Source: Dugong dugon (taxonomy: Eukaryota; Chordata; Mammalia; Sirenia; Dugongidae). Taken from it: a stretch of 64,000 nt of DNA. Below are positions 31,011 through 40,597 of the stretch, piece by piece. The notes under the pieces were generated by a model. That model did not search any database and was not told the origin of the DNA. It saw only the letters and a program-made list of their open reading frames with translations. Each line of letters opens with the position of its first letter. Position 1 is the first letter of the stretch. Position numbers and translations under genes: made by a program. Where the stretch lies: the NCBI GenBank assembly GCA_030035585.1, contig CM057460.1, positions 127,270,714 to 127,334,713 of the forward strand, in the 5' to 3' direction.

Positions 31011-31941
31011 GAGTTGCTGCTTCATGCGTTTTACTCTTCTGTTCTCATTCCCCTCTGTACAGCGTGTCTTGATCAACCCGCTCAGCAGTCAAGGATGTGT
31101 ACTGGACCCAAACTACTTAGCTGCACATGCAGTTGTCAAGAGCTGAGCTGAGCTGAGAGCAGCACTGAGTGGCTAGGTGTCAGAGCAGCCAATTAAGACA
31201 ATCAGCCAAAGTGAAAGTAGCAGCCAAGACTTTAATCAAGTATAAAACAAGAAGCTAACCCAAAGAAAGAGCCAACTCCCCCACTGTTCCATTGCTCCCC
31301 AAGGGATGGTGCTGGGTGAGAGTCAGGTGGACCAGTGTAGAGGCTCCTGCTGTTTTATGGACCCAGGGCCAGGGGTTGGAAGAGGGGGAAGGTCTAGGAG
31401 TGGAAAAGTACTGAGTACTGAGTCAAACAGAGAGAAGTGTCTTCAAGGTTTCTACCTCCCCAGTAAGGAGATCTCGGGAGAGGCACCTGGGGAAGGCCTC
31501 ATCTGAGGGTGCATGAAAAAGAGGCTTCAGGATGGAGGTGGCTGGGCCAGGAGTGCAGGTGTCTGTAAGAGCACGGCTGGCCAGGAAGCCCTGAGTCCTT
31601 GACTGCAGCTCCCTTCAAAGACTGCAATGCTCTGGCTGTGCACCAAGCCTGGCTGAGGAGGGCAGCTTCCCCCTGAGGCCTGCCAGGTAAAGCATTTGTG
31701 AGGATCTACGCTTGGGCTTGTAAAATCACATATAGACCATGAGCAAGGATCCAGGAACTGGATTCCTTACAGCCTTTCTAAGACCCAACCACGTGCTGTG
31801 GACAGACGAGCAGGTCAAAGTGGAGTGGACATAGAATCCACCTTGTAGTTGCTTTACCTTCCGGATGGTTTTAACCAAAAGCAATATTTTTGTTGTTATT
31901 ATTTATGTTTTTAATTTAATCCCTCTGATTTTACCCTGTTG
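31011..31941. other. Unique DNA, no feature found
   Basis: GC content is above the window average. A small gagct/gctga array lies at 31,141-31,162. No gene recognised. Confidence 0.5.
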
Positions 31942-32499
31942 CTGTTGTTAGGTGCCATCGAGTCGGTTCCGACTCAGTAATCCCACGTACAAGAGAATGA
32001 AACACTGTGCAGTCCTGCACTATCCTCATAATCATTGCTATGTTTGAGCTCATTGCAGCCACTGTGTCAGTTTGTCATTCAGTCAGTTGAGGGCCTTCCT
32101 CTTTTTCACTAACCCTCTACTTTACCAAGTATGATGTCCTTTTCCAGGGGCTGGTCCCTCCTGATAACATGTCCAAAGTACATGACACAAAGTCTCACCA
32201 TCCTTGCTTCTAAGGAACATTCTGGCTGTACTTCTTCTAAGACATTGGTTTGTTCTTCTGGCAGACCATGGTATATTCAATATTCTTTGCCAATACCACA
32301 ATTCAAAGGCATCAGTTCTTCTTCAGTCTTCCTTATTCATTGTTCAGCTTTGGCGTGCATGTGAGGCAACTGAAAACACCATGGGTTAGGTCAGGTGCGT
32401 GCACCTTAGTCCTCAAAGTGACATCTTTGCTTGTTAACACTTGAAAGAGGTCTTCTGCAGGTGATTTGTCCAATGCAATATGTCATTTTATTTCTCTTT
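31942..32499 (-). mobile_element. RTE1-like LINE, 3' end
   Basis: Seen: 'gttaggtgccatcgagtcgg', 'ctccctcctgataacatgtc'-type wording, 'ccatggtatattcaatattc', 'ttcaaaggcatcagttcttc' and 'cctcaaagtgacatctttgc'. About 560 bases are present. It ends at 'caatgcaatatgtcatttta', inside the usual RTE sequence, exactly where the L1-C tail begins, so L1-C probably inserted in or next to it. Confidence 0.9.
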
Positions 32500-32502
32500 T
32501 AA

Positions 32503-33418
32503 AAAACAAAATTTATTGTACTTTAGATGAAGATTTACAGAGCAAATAGTTTCTCATTAAACAGTTCACATATTGTTTTATGACATTGGTTAACAACTCC
32601 ACAACACATCAACACTCTCCCTTCTCGACCTTGGGTTCCCTATTACCAGCTTTCCTGTCCCCTTCTGACTTCTAATTCTTGTCCCTGGGTTGCTGTGCCC
32701 CGTTAATTTAATTTTATTTTATGGGGCTATCTAATCATTGGCTGAAGGGTGAACCTTGGGAGTGACTTCATTACTGAGCTAAAAGGGTGTCTGGGGGCCA
32801 TACTCCTGGGCTTTCTCCAGTATCTGTCAAGCCAGAAAGTCTCATCTTTTTTTGTTAGTTAGATTTTTGTTCTACATTTTTATCCAGCTCTGTCCAGGAC
32901 ACTCTGTTGTGATCCTTGTCAGAGCAGTCAGCGGTGGTAGCCGGGCACCATCTAGCTGTACTGGACTCAGTCTAGTGGAGGCCATGGTAGTTGTGGTCCA
33001 TTAGTCCATTGGACTACTCTTTCCCTTGTATCTTCATTCTACTTTCTTCATTCTCCCTTGCTCCCAAAGGGGTGAGACCAGTGGAGTATCTTAGATGGCT
33101 GCTCACAGGCTTTTAAGTCCGCAGACGCTACTCACCATGATAGAATGTAGAACATTTTTTTATAAACTATGTTATGCCAACTGAGCTAGATGTTCCCTGA
33201 GAACATGGTGCCCACAGCCCTCTGCCCAGCAATTTGGTCCCTCAGGGAGTTTGGGTGTGTCTATGGAGCTTCCATGACCTTTCCTTGTACAAGTTATACT
33301 GACTTCCCCAGTACTGTGTACTGTCTTACCCTTCACCAAAGTTAAAACTTATCTATTGTCTACTTAGTATTTCCCCCTTCCACCGCTCCCATTCCTCATA
33401 ACCATCAAAGATTGTTCC
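32503..33418 (-). mobile_element. L1-C: L1 3' UTR fragment
   Basis: Seen: the 3' UTR in one copy without the internal duplication: 'tttattgtactttagatgaa', 'ttggttaacaactccacaac', 'gggtgtctgggggccatact', 'gctgtactggactcagtcta' and so on to 'ccatcaaagattgttcc', about where ORF2 ends in L1-A (21,430). It then stops abruptly at a T run that is the 3' end of L1-B. No ORF2 is attached. Confidence 0.88.
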
Positions 33419-34580
33419 TTTTTTTTTTTAACTGTACTTCACGTGAAAGTTTACAGAACAAATGGTTTCTCATTAAACAGTAGTACACATATTGTTTTCT
33501 GACATTGGTTAACAACCCCACGACATGTCAACCCTCTCCCTTATTGATCTTTTTTTTTGGTGAAAATATACATAGCCAAAGATACACCATTTCAAAAATT
33601 TCTACCTGCACAATTCAGTGACATCGACTACGCTCTTCCAATTGTGCTGTATTCTCACTTTAGATGAAGGTTTACAGAACAAAATAGTTTCTCATTAAAC
33701 AGTATACATGTTGCCCTATGACAATGGTCAACAACCTCACAATACATCAACACTGTCCTTACTCAACCTTGGGTTCCCTATCACCAGTTTTCCTGTCCCC
33801 TTCTGCCTTCTAGCCCTTGTCCCTGGACTGCTGTGCCTCATTAGTCACATTTTGTTTTATGGGGCTGTTCAATGCCTGGCTGAACGGTGAACCTCGGAAG
33901 TGACTTCACCACTGAGTTAAAAGGGTATCTGTGGGCCATACTCTCAGGGTTTCTCCAGTCTCCTTTAGGCCAGTAAATCTGGTCTTTTTTTTTGTGAGTT
34001 AGAATTTTGTTCTACATTCTTCTCCAGCTCTGTCCAGAACCCTCTGTTGTGATCCCGGTCAAAGCAGTCAGTGGTGGTAGCTGGGCACCATCTAGCTGTA
34101 CTGGACTCAGTCTGGTGGAGGCCGCGGTAGCTGTGGTCCATTAGTCCTTTGGACTAATCTTTCCCTTGTATCCTGTTCTCTTCATTCTCCCTTGCTCCCA
34201 AAGGGATGAGACCAGTGGAGTATCTTAGATGGCAGCTCACAGGCTTTTAAGACCATAGACACTACTCACCAAGGTAGAATGTAGAACATTGCCTTTATGA
34301 ACTGTGTTATGCCAATTCAGCTAGATGTTCCCCGAGACCATGGTCCCCACAGCCCTCCGCCCAGCAAATCAGTGCCTCAGGGAGTTTGGATGTGTCTATG
34401 GAGCTTCCATGACCTTTCCTTATACAAGTTGTGCTGGTTTCCCCAGTATTGTGTACTGTCTCACCCTTCTCCAAAGATATCACTTATCTATTGCCTATTT
34501 AGTATTTCCCCCCCACCCCTCCCATACTTGGTAACCAACAAAGATTGTTACCTTTTGTGTGTAAACTTTTCCATGGATTT

Positions 34581-37500
34581 TTACAACAGAGGTCTCATAC
34601 AATATTTGTCCTTTTGTGATTGACCTATTTCACTCAGCATAATGTCCTCCAGTTTCATCCATGTTATGAGATGCTTCACAGATTCATCATTGTTCTTTCT
34701 CGTTGCATAGTACTCCACTGTGTGTATGTACCATAGTTTGTTTATCCATTCATCTGTTGATTGGCATCTAGGTTGTTTCCATCGTTTTGCTATTGTGAAC
34801 AATGCTGCCATGAACATAGGTGTGCATATGTCTGTTCGTGTGACGACTCTTATTTCTCTAGGATATATTCCTAGGAGTGGGATTGCTGGATCGTATGGTA
34901 TGTCTAGTTCTAGCTTTCTAAGGAAGTGCCATATTGTTTTCCAAAATGGTTGTGTCACTTTGGATCCCCACCACCAGTGCATAAGAGTTCCAATCTCCCT
35001 GCAGCCTCTCCAACATCTGTTATTTCCAGTGTTTTTGATTCATGCCATTAATGCTGGGGTGAGATGGTATCTCATTGTGGTTTTGACTTGCATTTCTCTA
35101 ATGGCTAGCGATCGCGAGCATTTCCTCATGTGTCTGTTGGCCACTTGAATATCTTCTTTGGTGAAGTGTCTGTTCATTTCGTTTGCCCATTTTTTAATAG
35201 GATGATTTGTCTTTTTGTTGTAGAGGTGTTGGATTTTCTTGTAGATTTTAGAGATTAGAGCTTTGTCTGACTTGTAATGTCCAATTTTTTTTCCCCAGTC
35301 TGTAGTTTCTCTTTTTACTCTTTTGGTGAAGTCTTTTGATGAGCGTAAGTGTTTAATTTTTAGAAGATCTCAGTTATCTAGCTTATCTTCTGGAGTTTAT
35401 GTGTTGTTGATTATGTTTTGTATCCTGTTAATGCCGTGTATTGGGGGCCTCTAGCGGTGATCCTATTTTTTCTTCTGTGAACGTTATAGTTTTTGGCTTT
35501 ATATTTAGGTCTTTTTCTATTTTGAATTAGTTTTTGTATATGGTGTGAGGTGTGGGTCCTGTTTCTTTTTTTGCAGATGGACATCCAGTTTTGCCAGCAC
35601 CATTTGTTAAAAAGACTGTCTTTTCCCCATGTGATGGACTTTGGGCCCTTGTTGAAGACCAGGTGACCATAGTTGGATAGATTAACATCTGGGTTCTCAA
35701 TTCTGTTCCATTGGTCAATGTATCTGTCGTTGTACCAGTACCAGGCTGTTTTGACTACTGTAGCTGTATAGTAGGTTCTGAGGTCAGGTAGTGTGAGTCC
35801 TCCTACTTTCTTCTTCTTCTTCAATAGTTCTTTACTTATCTGGGGCTTCTTCCCTTTCCATATAAAATTAATGATTAGTTTTTCCATCTCTTTAAGGAAT
35901 GTCATTGGTATTTGGATTGTGATTACATTGTATTTGTAAATTGCTTTGGGTAGAATTATCATTTTCTCTATGTTGAGTCTACCTATCCATGCGCATGGTA
36001 TGTTTTCCCATTTACGTAGACCTCTTTTGATTTCTTGCAATAGTGTTTTGTAGTTTTCTATGTATAGGTCTTTTACATCCTTGGTTCGATTTATTCCCAA
36101 GTATTTTATCTTTTAAGGGACTGTTGTAAATGGTATGTTTTCCTGATTTCCTTTTCGTTGTTCTCTTTATTGGTGTGTAAGAATCCAACTGATTTTTGTA
36201 TGTTTATCTTGTATCCTGCTATTCTGTTGAATCTTTCTATGAGTTCCAGTAGTTTTCTCATGGAGTCCTTTGGGTTTTCTATGTATAGTATCATATCATT
36301 GGCAAATAGGGACAGTTTAACTTCTTCTTTACAAACTTGGAAACCCTTTATTTCTTTTTCTTGCCTTATTGCTCTAGCTAGGATTTCCAGCACAATGTTA
36401 AATAGGAGTGGTGATAAAGGGCATCCTTGTCTTGTTTCTGCTCTCAAGGGGAAAGTTTTCAGCCTCTCTCCATTAAGAATGATGTTGGCCATTGATTTTC
36501 CGTAGGTGCCCTTTATTATGTTGTGAAATTTCCCTTCTATACCTATTTTATTGAGAGTTTTTATCAGGCATGGGTGTTGGACTTTGTTGAATGCCTTTTC
36601 TGCATCAATTGAGATGATCATGTGATTCTTTTCTTTCCTTTTATTTTGTGGTGGATTATGTTGACGGATTTTCTAATGTCGAACCATCCTTGCATACTTG
36701 GAATGAATCCTACTTGCTCGTGGTGTAGTATTTTTTTGATATGATGCTGAATTCTATTGGCTAGAATTTTTGCATCTATATTCATGAGAGATATTGGTCG
36801 TAATTTTCTGTTTTTGTGGTGTCTTTGCCTGGTTTTGGTATAGGGTTATGCTGGCTTCATAGAATGAATTTGGAAGTGTCACTTCCTTTTCTATGTTCTG
36901 AAATAGTTTGAGTAGTACTGGTGTAAGCTTTTATCTGAAGCTTTGGTAGTATTCTCCAGTGAAGCCATCTGGGCCAGAGCTTTTTTTGGTTGGGAGGTTT
37001 TTTTTATTACCTTTGCAATCTCTTCTCTTGTTATGGGTCTGTTCAGATTGTCAACATTGCTTTGTGTTACTTTTGGTAGGTAGTGTGTTTCTAGAAATTT
37101 ATCCATTTTCTCTAGCTTTTAAATTAGTTGGAGTATAGTTTTTCATAATACTCCATTATGATACTTTTTATTTCAGTCGGGTCTGTTGTAATGTTCCCCA
37201 TTTCATTTCTTATTTGGTTTATTTGCGTCCTCTCCTGTTTGTCTTTTTCAGTATATCCAGTGGTTTGTCGATTCTTTCAAATCAACAACTTTTGGATTTG
37301 TTGATTCTTTTGATTGTTTTTCTATTCTCCATTTCATTTATTTCTGCTCTGATCTTTATTATTTCCTTTCTTCTGGTGGCTGTGGCCTTTTATTTTATTT
37401 TATTTTATTTTTGCTGTTCTCATTCTATTTGTTCAAGTTGTGTAGTTAATGTTTCGATTTTGTCCCTTTCTTCTTTTTTATGTGTGCTTCTATTGCTATA

Positions 37501-38395
37501 AATTTTCCGCTGAGGACTGCCTTTGCTGTGTCCCAAAGGTTTTGGTATGATGTGTTTTCATTCTCATTTGATTCTAGGAATTTTTTTATTCCATCTCTGA
37601 TTTCTTCTATTACCCAGTGGTTTTCAAGCAGGGTGTTATTCAGTTTGCATGTAATTCATTTTTTTTCCTTGCTCTTCCTGTTGTTAATTTCTACGTTAAT
37701 TGTGTTGTGGTCAGAGAAGATACTTTGTATTATCTCAGTGTTTTGTATTTTGTTGAGGGTTGCTCTGTGGCCTAAGATGTGGACTATTCTGGAGAACATT
37801 CCATGTATGTTGGAAAAGAATGTGTACTTTGCAGCTGTTGGTTGGAGTGTTCTATAGATGTCTATGAGGTCAGGTTGGCTAATTGTGCCCTTTAGGTCTT
37901 CTGTTTCTTTGCTGAGTTTCTTTCTAGATGTTCTGTCCTCTACCGAGAGTGGTGTGTTGAAGTCTCCTACTACTGTTGTGGAACTGTCAATTTGTCTTTT
38001 CAGTGCTGTTAGAGTTTGTTTTATTTATTTTGGAGCCCTGTTACTGGTTGCATAGATGTTTATTATGGTTATGTCTTCATGCTGGATTGTCCCTTTTATC
38101 ATGATATAGTGCCATGCTTTGTCTTTTATGGTGGATTTTGTTTTAAAGTTTATTTTAACTGAGATTAGTATTGCCACTCCTGCTCTTTTTTGGTAGCTGT
38201 TTGCTTGATATATTTTTTCCATCCTTTGATTTTTAATAAATTTACATCTTTGTTTCTAAGGTGTGTCTTTTGTAGACAGCATATTGATGGATCCTGTTTT
38301 CTTATCCATTCTGTCACTCTCTGTCTCTTTATGGGTGTATTTAGGCCATTTACATTCAGTGTAATTATTGATAGGTGTGAATTTATTGCTGTCAT
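34581..38395 (-). pseudogene. L1-B ORF2, endonuclease/reverse transcriptase pseudogene
   Basis: ORF2p nicks the target DNA and reverse transcribes L1 RNA. Seen in pieces over several frames: the endonuclease start MTAINSHLSIITLNVNGLNT (38,395-38,165), with the NVNGL asparagine kept but the CLQ-E-THL glutamate replaced by lysine (CLQKTHL); an endonuclease continuation, AGVAILISVKINFKTKSTIK (38,222-38,025); a linker, MDKFLETHYLPKVTQSNVDN (37,106-36,891); the RT core, [20 protein letters not shown] to [20 protein letters not shown] (36,621-36,106), with FANDMILYI in place of FADDMILYI; the following segment (36,100-35,411) with [14 protein letters not shown]; and the C-terminus (34,982-34,581). 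About 1,270 codons in all, near the family length, but with frame breaks and two lost catalytic acids. Confidence 0.92.
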
Positions 38396-38409
38396 TTTGC
38401 AGTTGTTTT

Positions 38410-38413
<4 letters not shown>

Positions 38414-38440
<27 letters not shown>
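38414..38440 (+). repeat. (TG)n microsatellite between ORF1 and ORF2 of L1-B
   Basis: Seen: about 13 tg units located in the short spacer between the two L1 frames. L1-A has no such array at the matching position (21,785). Confidence 0.9.
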
Positions 38441-38441
<1 letters not shown>

Positions 38442-39018
38442 GTGCTGAAGTTTTCTTTGTTCCTCTTACCCTCCTGTGCTGAATTTCTTTTGTTTGTTGA
38501 TTTTTTTTCATTTCTTTTGTTTTTGTAGACTTTGTTTTTACTGAGACTTTATGTTTTTTTTGTTTATTTTAATGAGTAGGTTTGTTAACTTTCTTTGTGG
38601 TTACCTTGAAATTTACCCTTATCTTCCTAGGTTTGAACCAGTCTGTTATTACTTGGTATTGTCTTGCCTTCCTGTCCATTAGAAGATTCTATACCCATAC
38701 CATTTATTTCCTCTTTTATTGTTCTGATTTTGTTGTCATTTACAGATTAACCTCTCTGGTTCCGTGTTTTAATTCTTTTGGTTTTGGATTGTCCTTGAGA
38801 GTTCATTTCCTAGGTTAGTATCTGGCTGGTACAATCCTGCATCCTAGATTCAGCCTGTGGTCTGATGTTTGTTCTAAGACTGAAGGACTCCCTTTAATAA
38901 GTCTTGTAAGTTTGGTTTGGTTTTTACATAGTCCCTTAATTTCTGTTTATCTGGAAATGTCCTAATTTCACCATCATGTTTGAATGAGAGTTTTACAGAA
39001 TATATTATTCTTGGCCAT
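38442..39018 (-). pseudogene. L1-B ORF1, C-terminal remnant
   Basis: Seen: aligned by eye with L1-A 21,790-22,372 ('gtgctgaagttttctttgtt', 'ggttaccttgaaatttaccc', 'tcagcctgtggtctgatgtt', 'aataagtcttgtaagtttgg', 'cttggccatcaa'). The likeness stops near 39,018; upstream of it is 5' UTR instead of the RRM and coiled coil. Confidence 0.85.
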
Positions 39019-39019
39019 C

Positions 39020-40401
39020 AATAAGTTACTATATTTATTTATTTTATGTTTGCTTACTTTGTCCTAGCTACGTGTTTTGTTTTGATATGCCCAAATAGGC
39101 TGCTCGTGTGAGTTAGTTTGATTACTGGTGTCTCTGAAGCTCTAACATCCCGTCACCAGGTGGTTAGATCTGTTACTAGGTATGTGAGCCCAGGAGTCTA
39201 TTTATTTTTCTTGTATGGATTATGGATTCAGCTCAGGTGTCCAGGTAGTTGCTCACCAAGTGTGTGGTGCAGGCTCTCACCTACAGTCCTAGACAGGAGG
39301 GGTGATCAATCGATGTAGGCACAGGTATCTGGTTGCAGTATGGGGTCACACGCTGAGCAAGGCAGGGGGCTGCAAGCTGTTGCTGAGTGTCTGGGAGGAA
39401 ATCATGTCCCTGTTCCCTAGAGTGTGTAGGTAGGTGGGTTTTGTAGCCGGACTATGGGTACCCAGTGCTGTTGGCTGTAAGGACTGGGAGGCAACACTTA
39501 CTCTTGGACCCCCGTTGCAGGTAGCTAGGTGGTGTGGGTGGAGCCACTAGTCCTCGGGCCCCTGATGAGAGTAGGTGAGGAGCCTGCTTAACTAGTAGAG
39601 CATGTTCAGTGTCACACACCTTCCACTTCACGATATAGCTGATACAGTTGAAGTTAGGCTTCAGGTATACACCATGTTGTACTGCGGTAATGAGGGCCTA
39701 CGCTGTTGAAATGGGCCCACACAAGCCTATGCAGAGGTGAAAGGCATTCAGAATCCATGGATGCCTTATGCCTGTGCCTAGGCAAAGGAGCTGTGCATAC
39801 CCTTAGTTCTCAGCTTAGGGGAGCTGGCAGATTATTTTTTCCTGTTTGTTGATTTGTTCCCTCTCCAAGGCTGGGAGAATGGCTCAGGGCACGTGACAGG
39901 TCCTACTTCCAGTCCAGAGGACTCAGCCATTGCTGAAGCTGGCCCGGGACCCTGTGCAGAGCGGGAAGGGGGCAGGTAAATGGGAGAGAGTTTTTTCCCA
40001 AAGAGGGTGTTTTTTGATCTGCACAGTAGGTCAGATGCATTTACTTAATGTTTTGCCGATTGAGCAACACTTTTCACTGGTTCTGGAGGTGTGACTAGAC
40101 TCTCTGCTGCTGGGTCTCTCCCGACGTGCAAAATGCCTCCTGAGTGCCACTGCTTGTCTCACAGTGCACGCAAGCTGATCCATTCTGAAGGGTGCTGGTT
40201 CCCGTTGGGTCAGGTGTGGCAACTCCTGCTGTTTCTGAATCTTCTCTCCCTCCCCGACACTCAGTCCAATTCCTCAACTTTGCCTTTGATGTTCAGTGCT
40301 CCCGGATTGTCATATATAATTGATTCACTTGTTTTTTCTGGTTTTTGTTGTAAGAGGGACCACAGGAAGCATCTGACTACTCTGCCATCTTGGCTCTACC
40401 T
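39020..40401 (-). promoter_or_regulatory. L1-B 5' UTR (internal promoter region)
   Basis: Seen: about 1.4 kb of GC-richer, non-coding DNA ending with the L1 start at 40,401. Promoter function is inferred from the family. Includes 'cgggcccctgatgagagtag'-type G/C-rich segments. Unlike the 5' UTR of L1-A. Confidence 0.75.
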
Positions 40402-40477
40402 CCTATGTTCGGTAATTTTTGAGGTACTGCCTGTGCCCTGCTAAAATCATCTAGATACCACTACAGTAAATGCAGTT

Positions 40478-40597
40478 CAAACACACTACCGTTGTGAGGA
40501 TGGCAGAGAACCAGGCAACATTTAGTTCTGTTATGTATACAGTTGCCACGAGTCTGAGCATACTTGATGGCAACTAACAACAGCAACGGTAACAGCA
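40478..40597 (+). mobile_element. RTE1-like LINE, short 3' tail
   Basis: Seen: 'cgttgtgaggatggcagaga', 'ccaggcaacatttagttctg', 'catacttgatggcaactaac', then aac-rich. It is only 120 bases. Confidence 0.85.

Larger units (their letters stand above)
33419..40401 (-). mobile_element. L1-B: 7-kb L1 with 5' end and ORF2, lacking most of ORF1
   Basis: Seen on the minus strand: a 5' end at 40,401 that reads GGAGGTAGAGCCAAGATGGC, the classic L1 start; a 5' UTR to about 39,020; then only the C-terminal third of ORF1 (39,018-38,442); a (TG)n array; ORF2 from the ATG at 38,395 to about 34,581, with frameshifts; and a 3' UTR with two copies of the internal repeat, ending in a T run at 33,419. Compared with L1-A, the coiled coil and most of the RRM of ORF1 are missing at the breakpoint near 39,018. 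I find no convincing target duplication. Catalytic residues are changed (see ORF2), so it is inactive. Confidence 0.9.

Noticed and set aside
34581-38395. L1-B as an active or nearly active element
   Set aside because: ORF2 is broken into several frames, two catalytic residues are changed, and ORF1 is mostly absent.
33405-40410. Target duplication tgttcc/tgttcg around L1-B, or tatgt around L1-B plus L1-C
   Set aside because: Matches of 5-6 bases at ambiguous borders can arise by chance; I do not count them as evidence.
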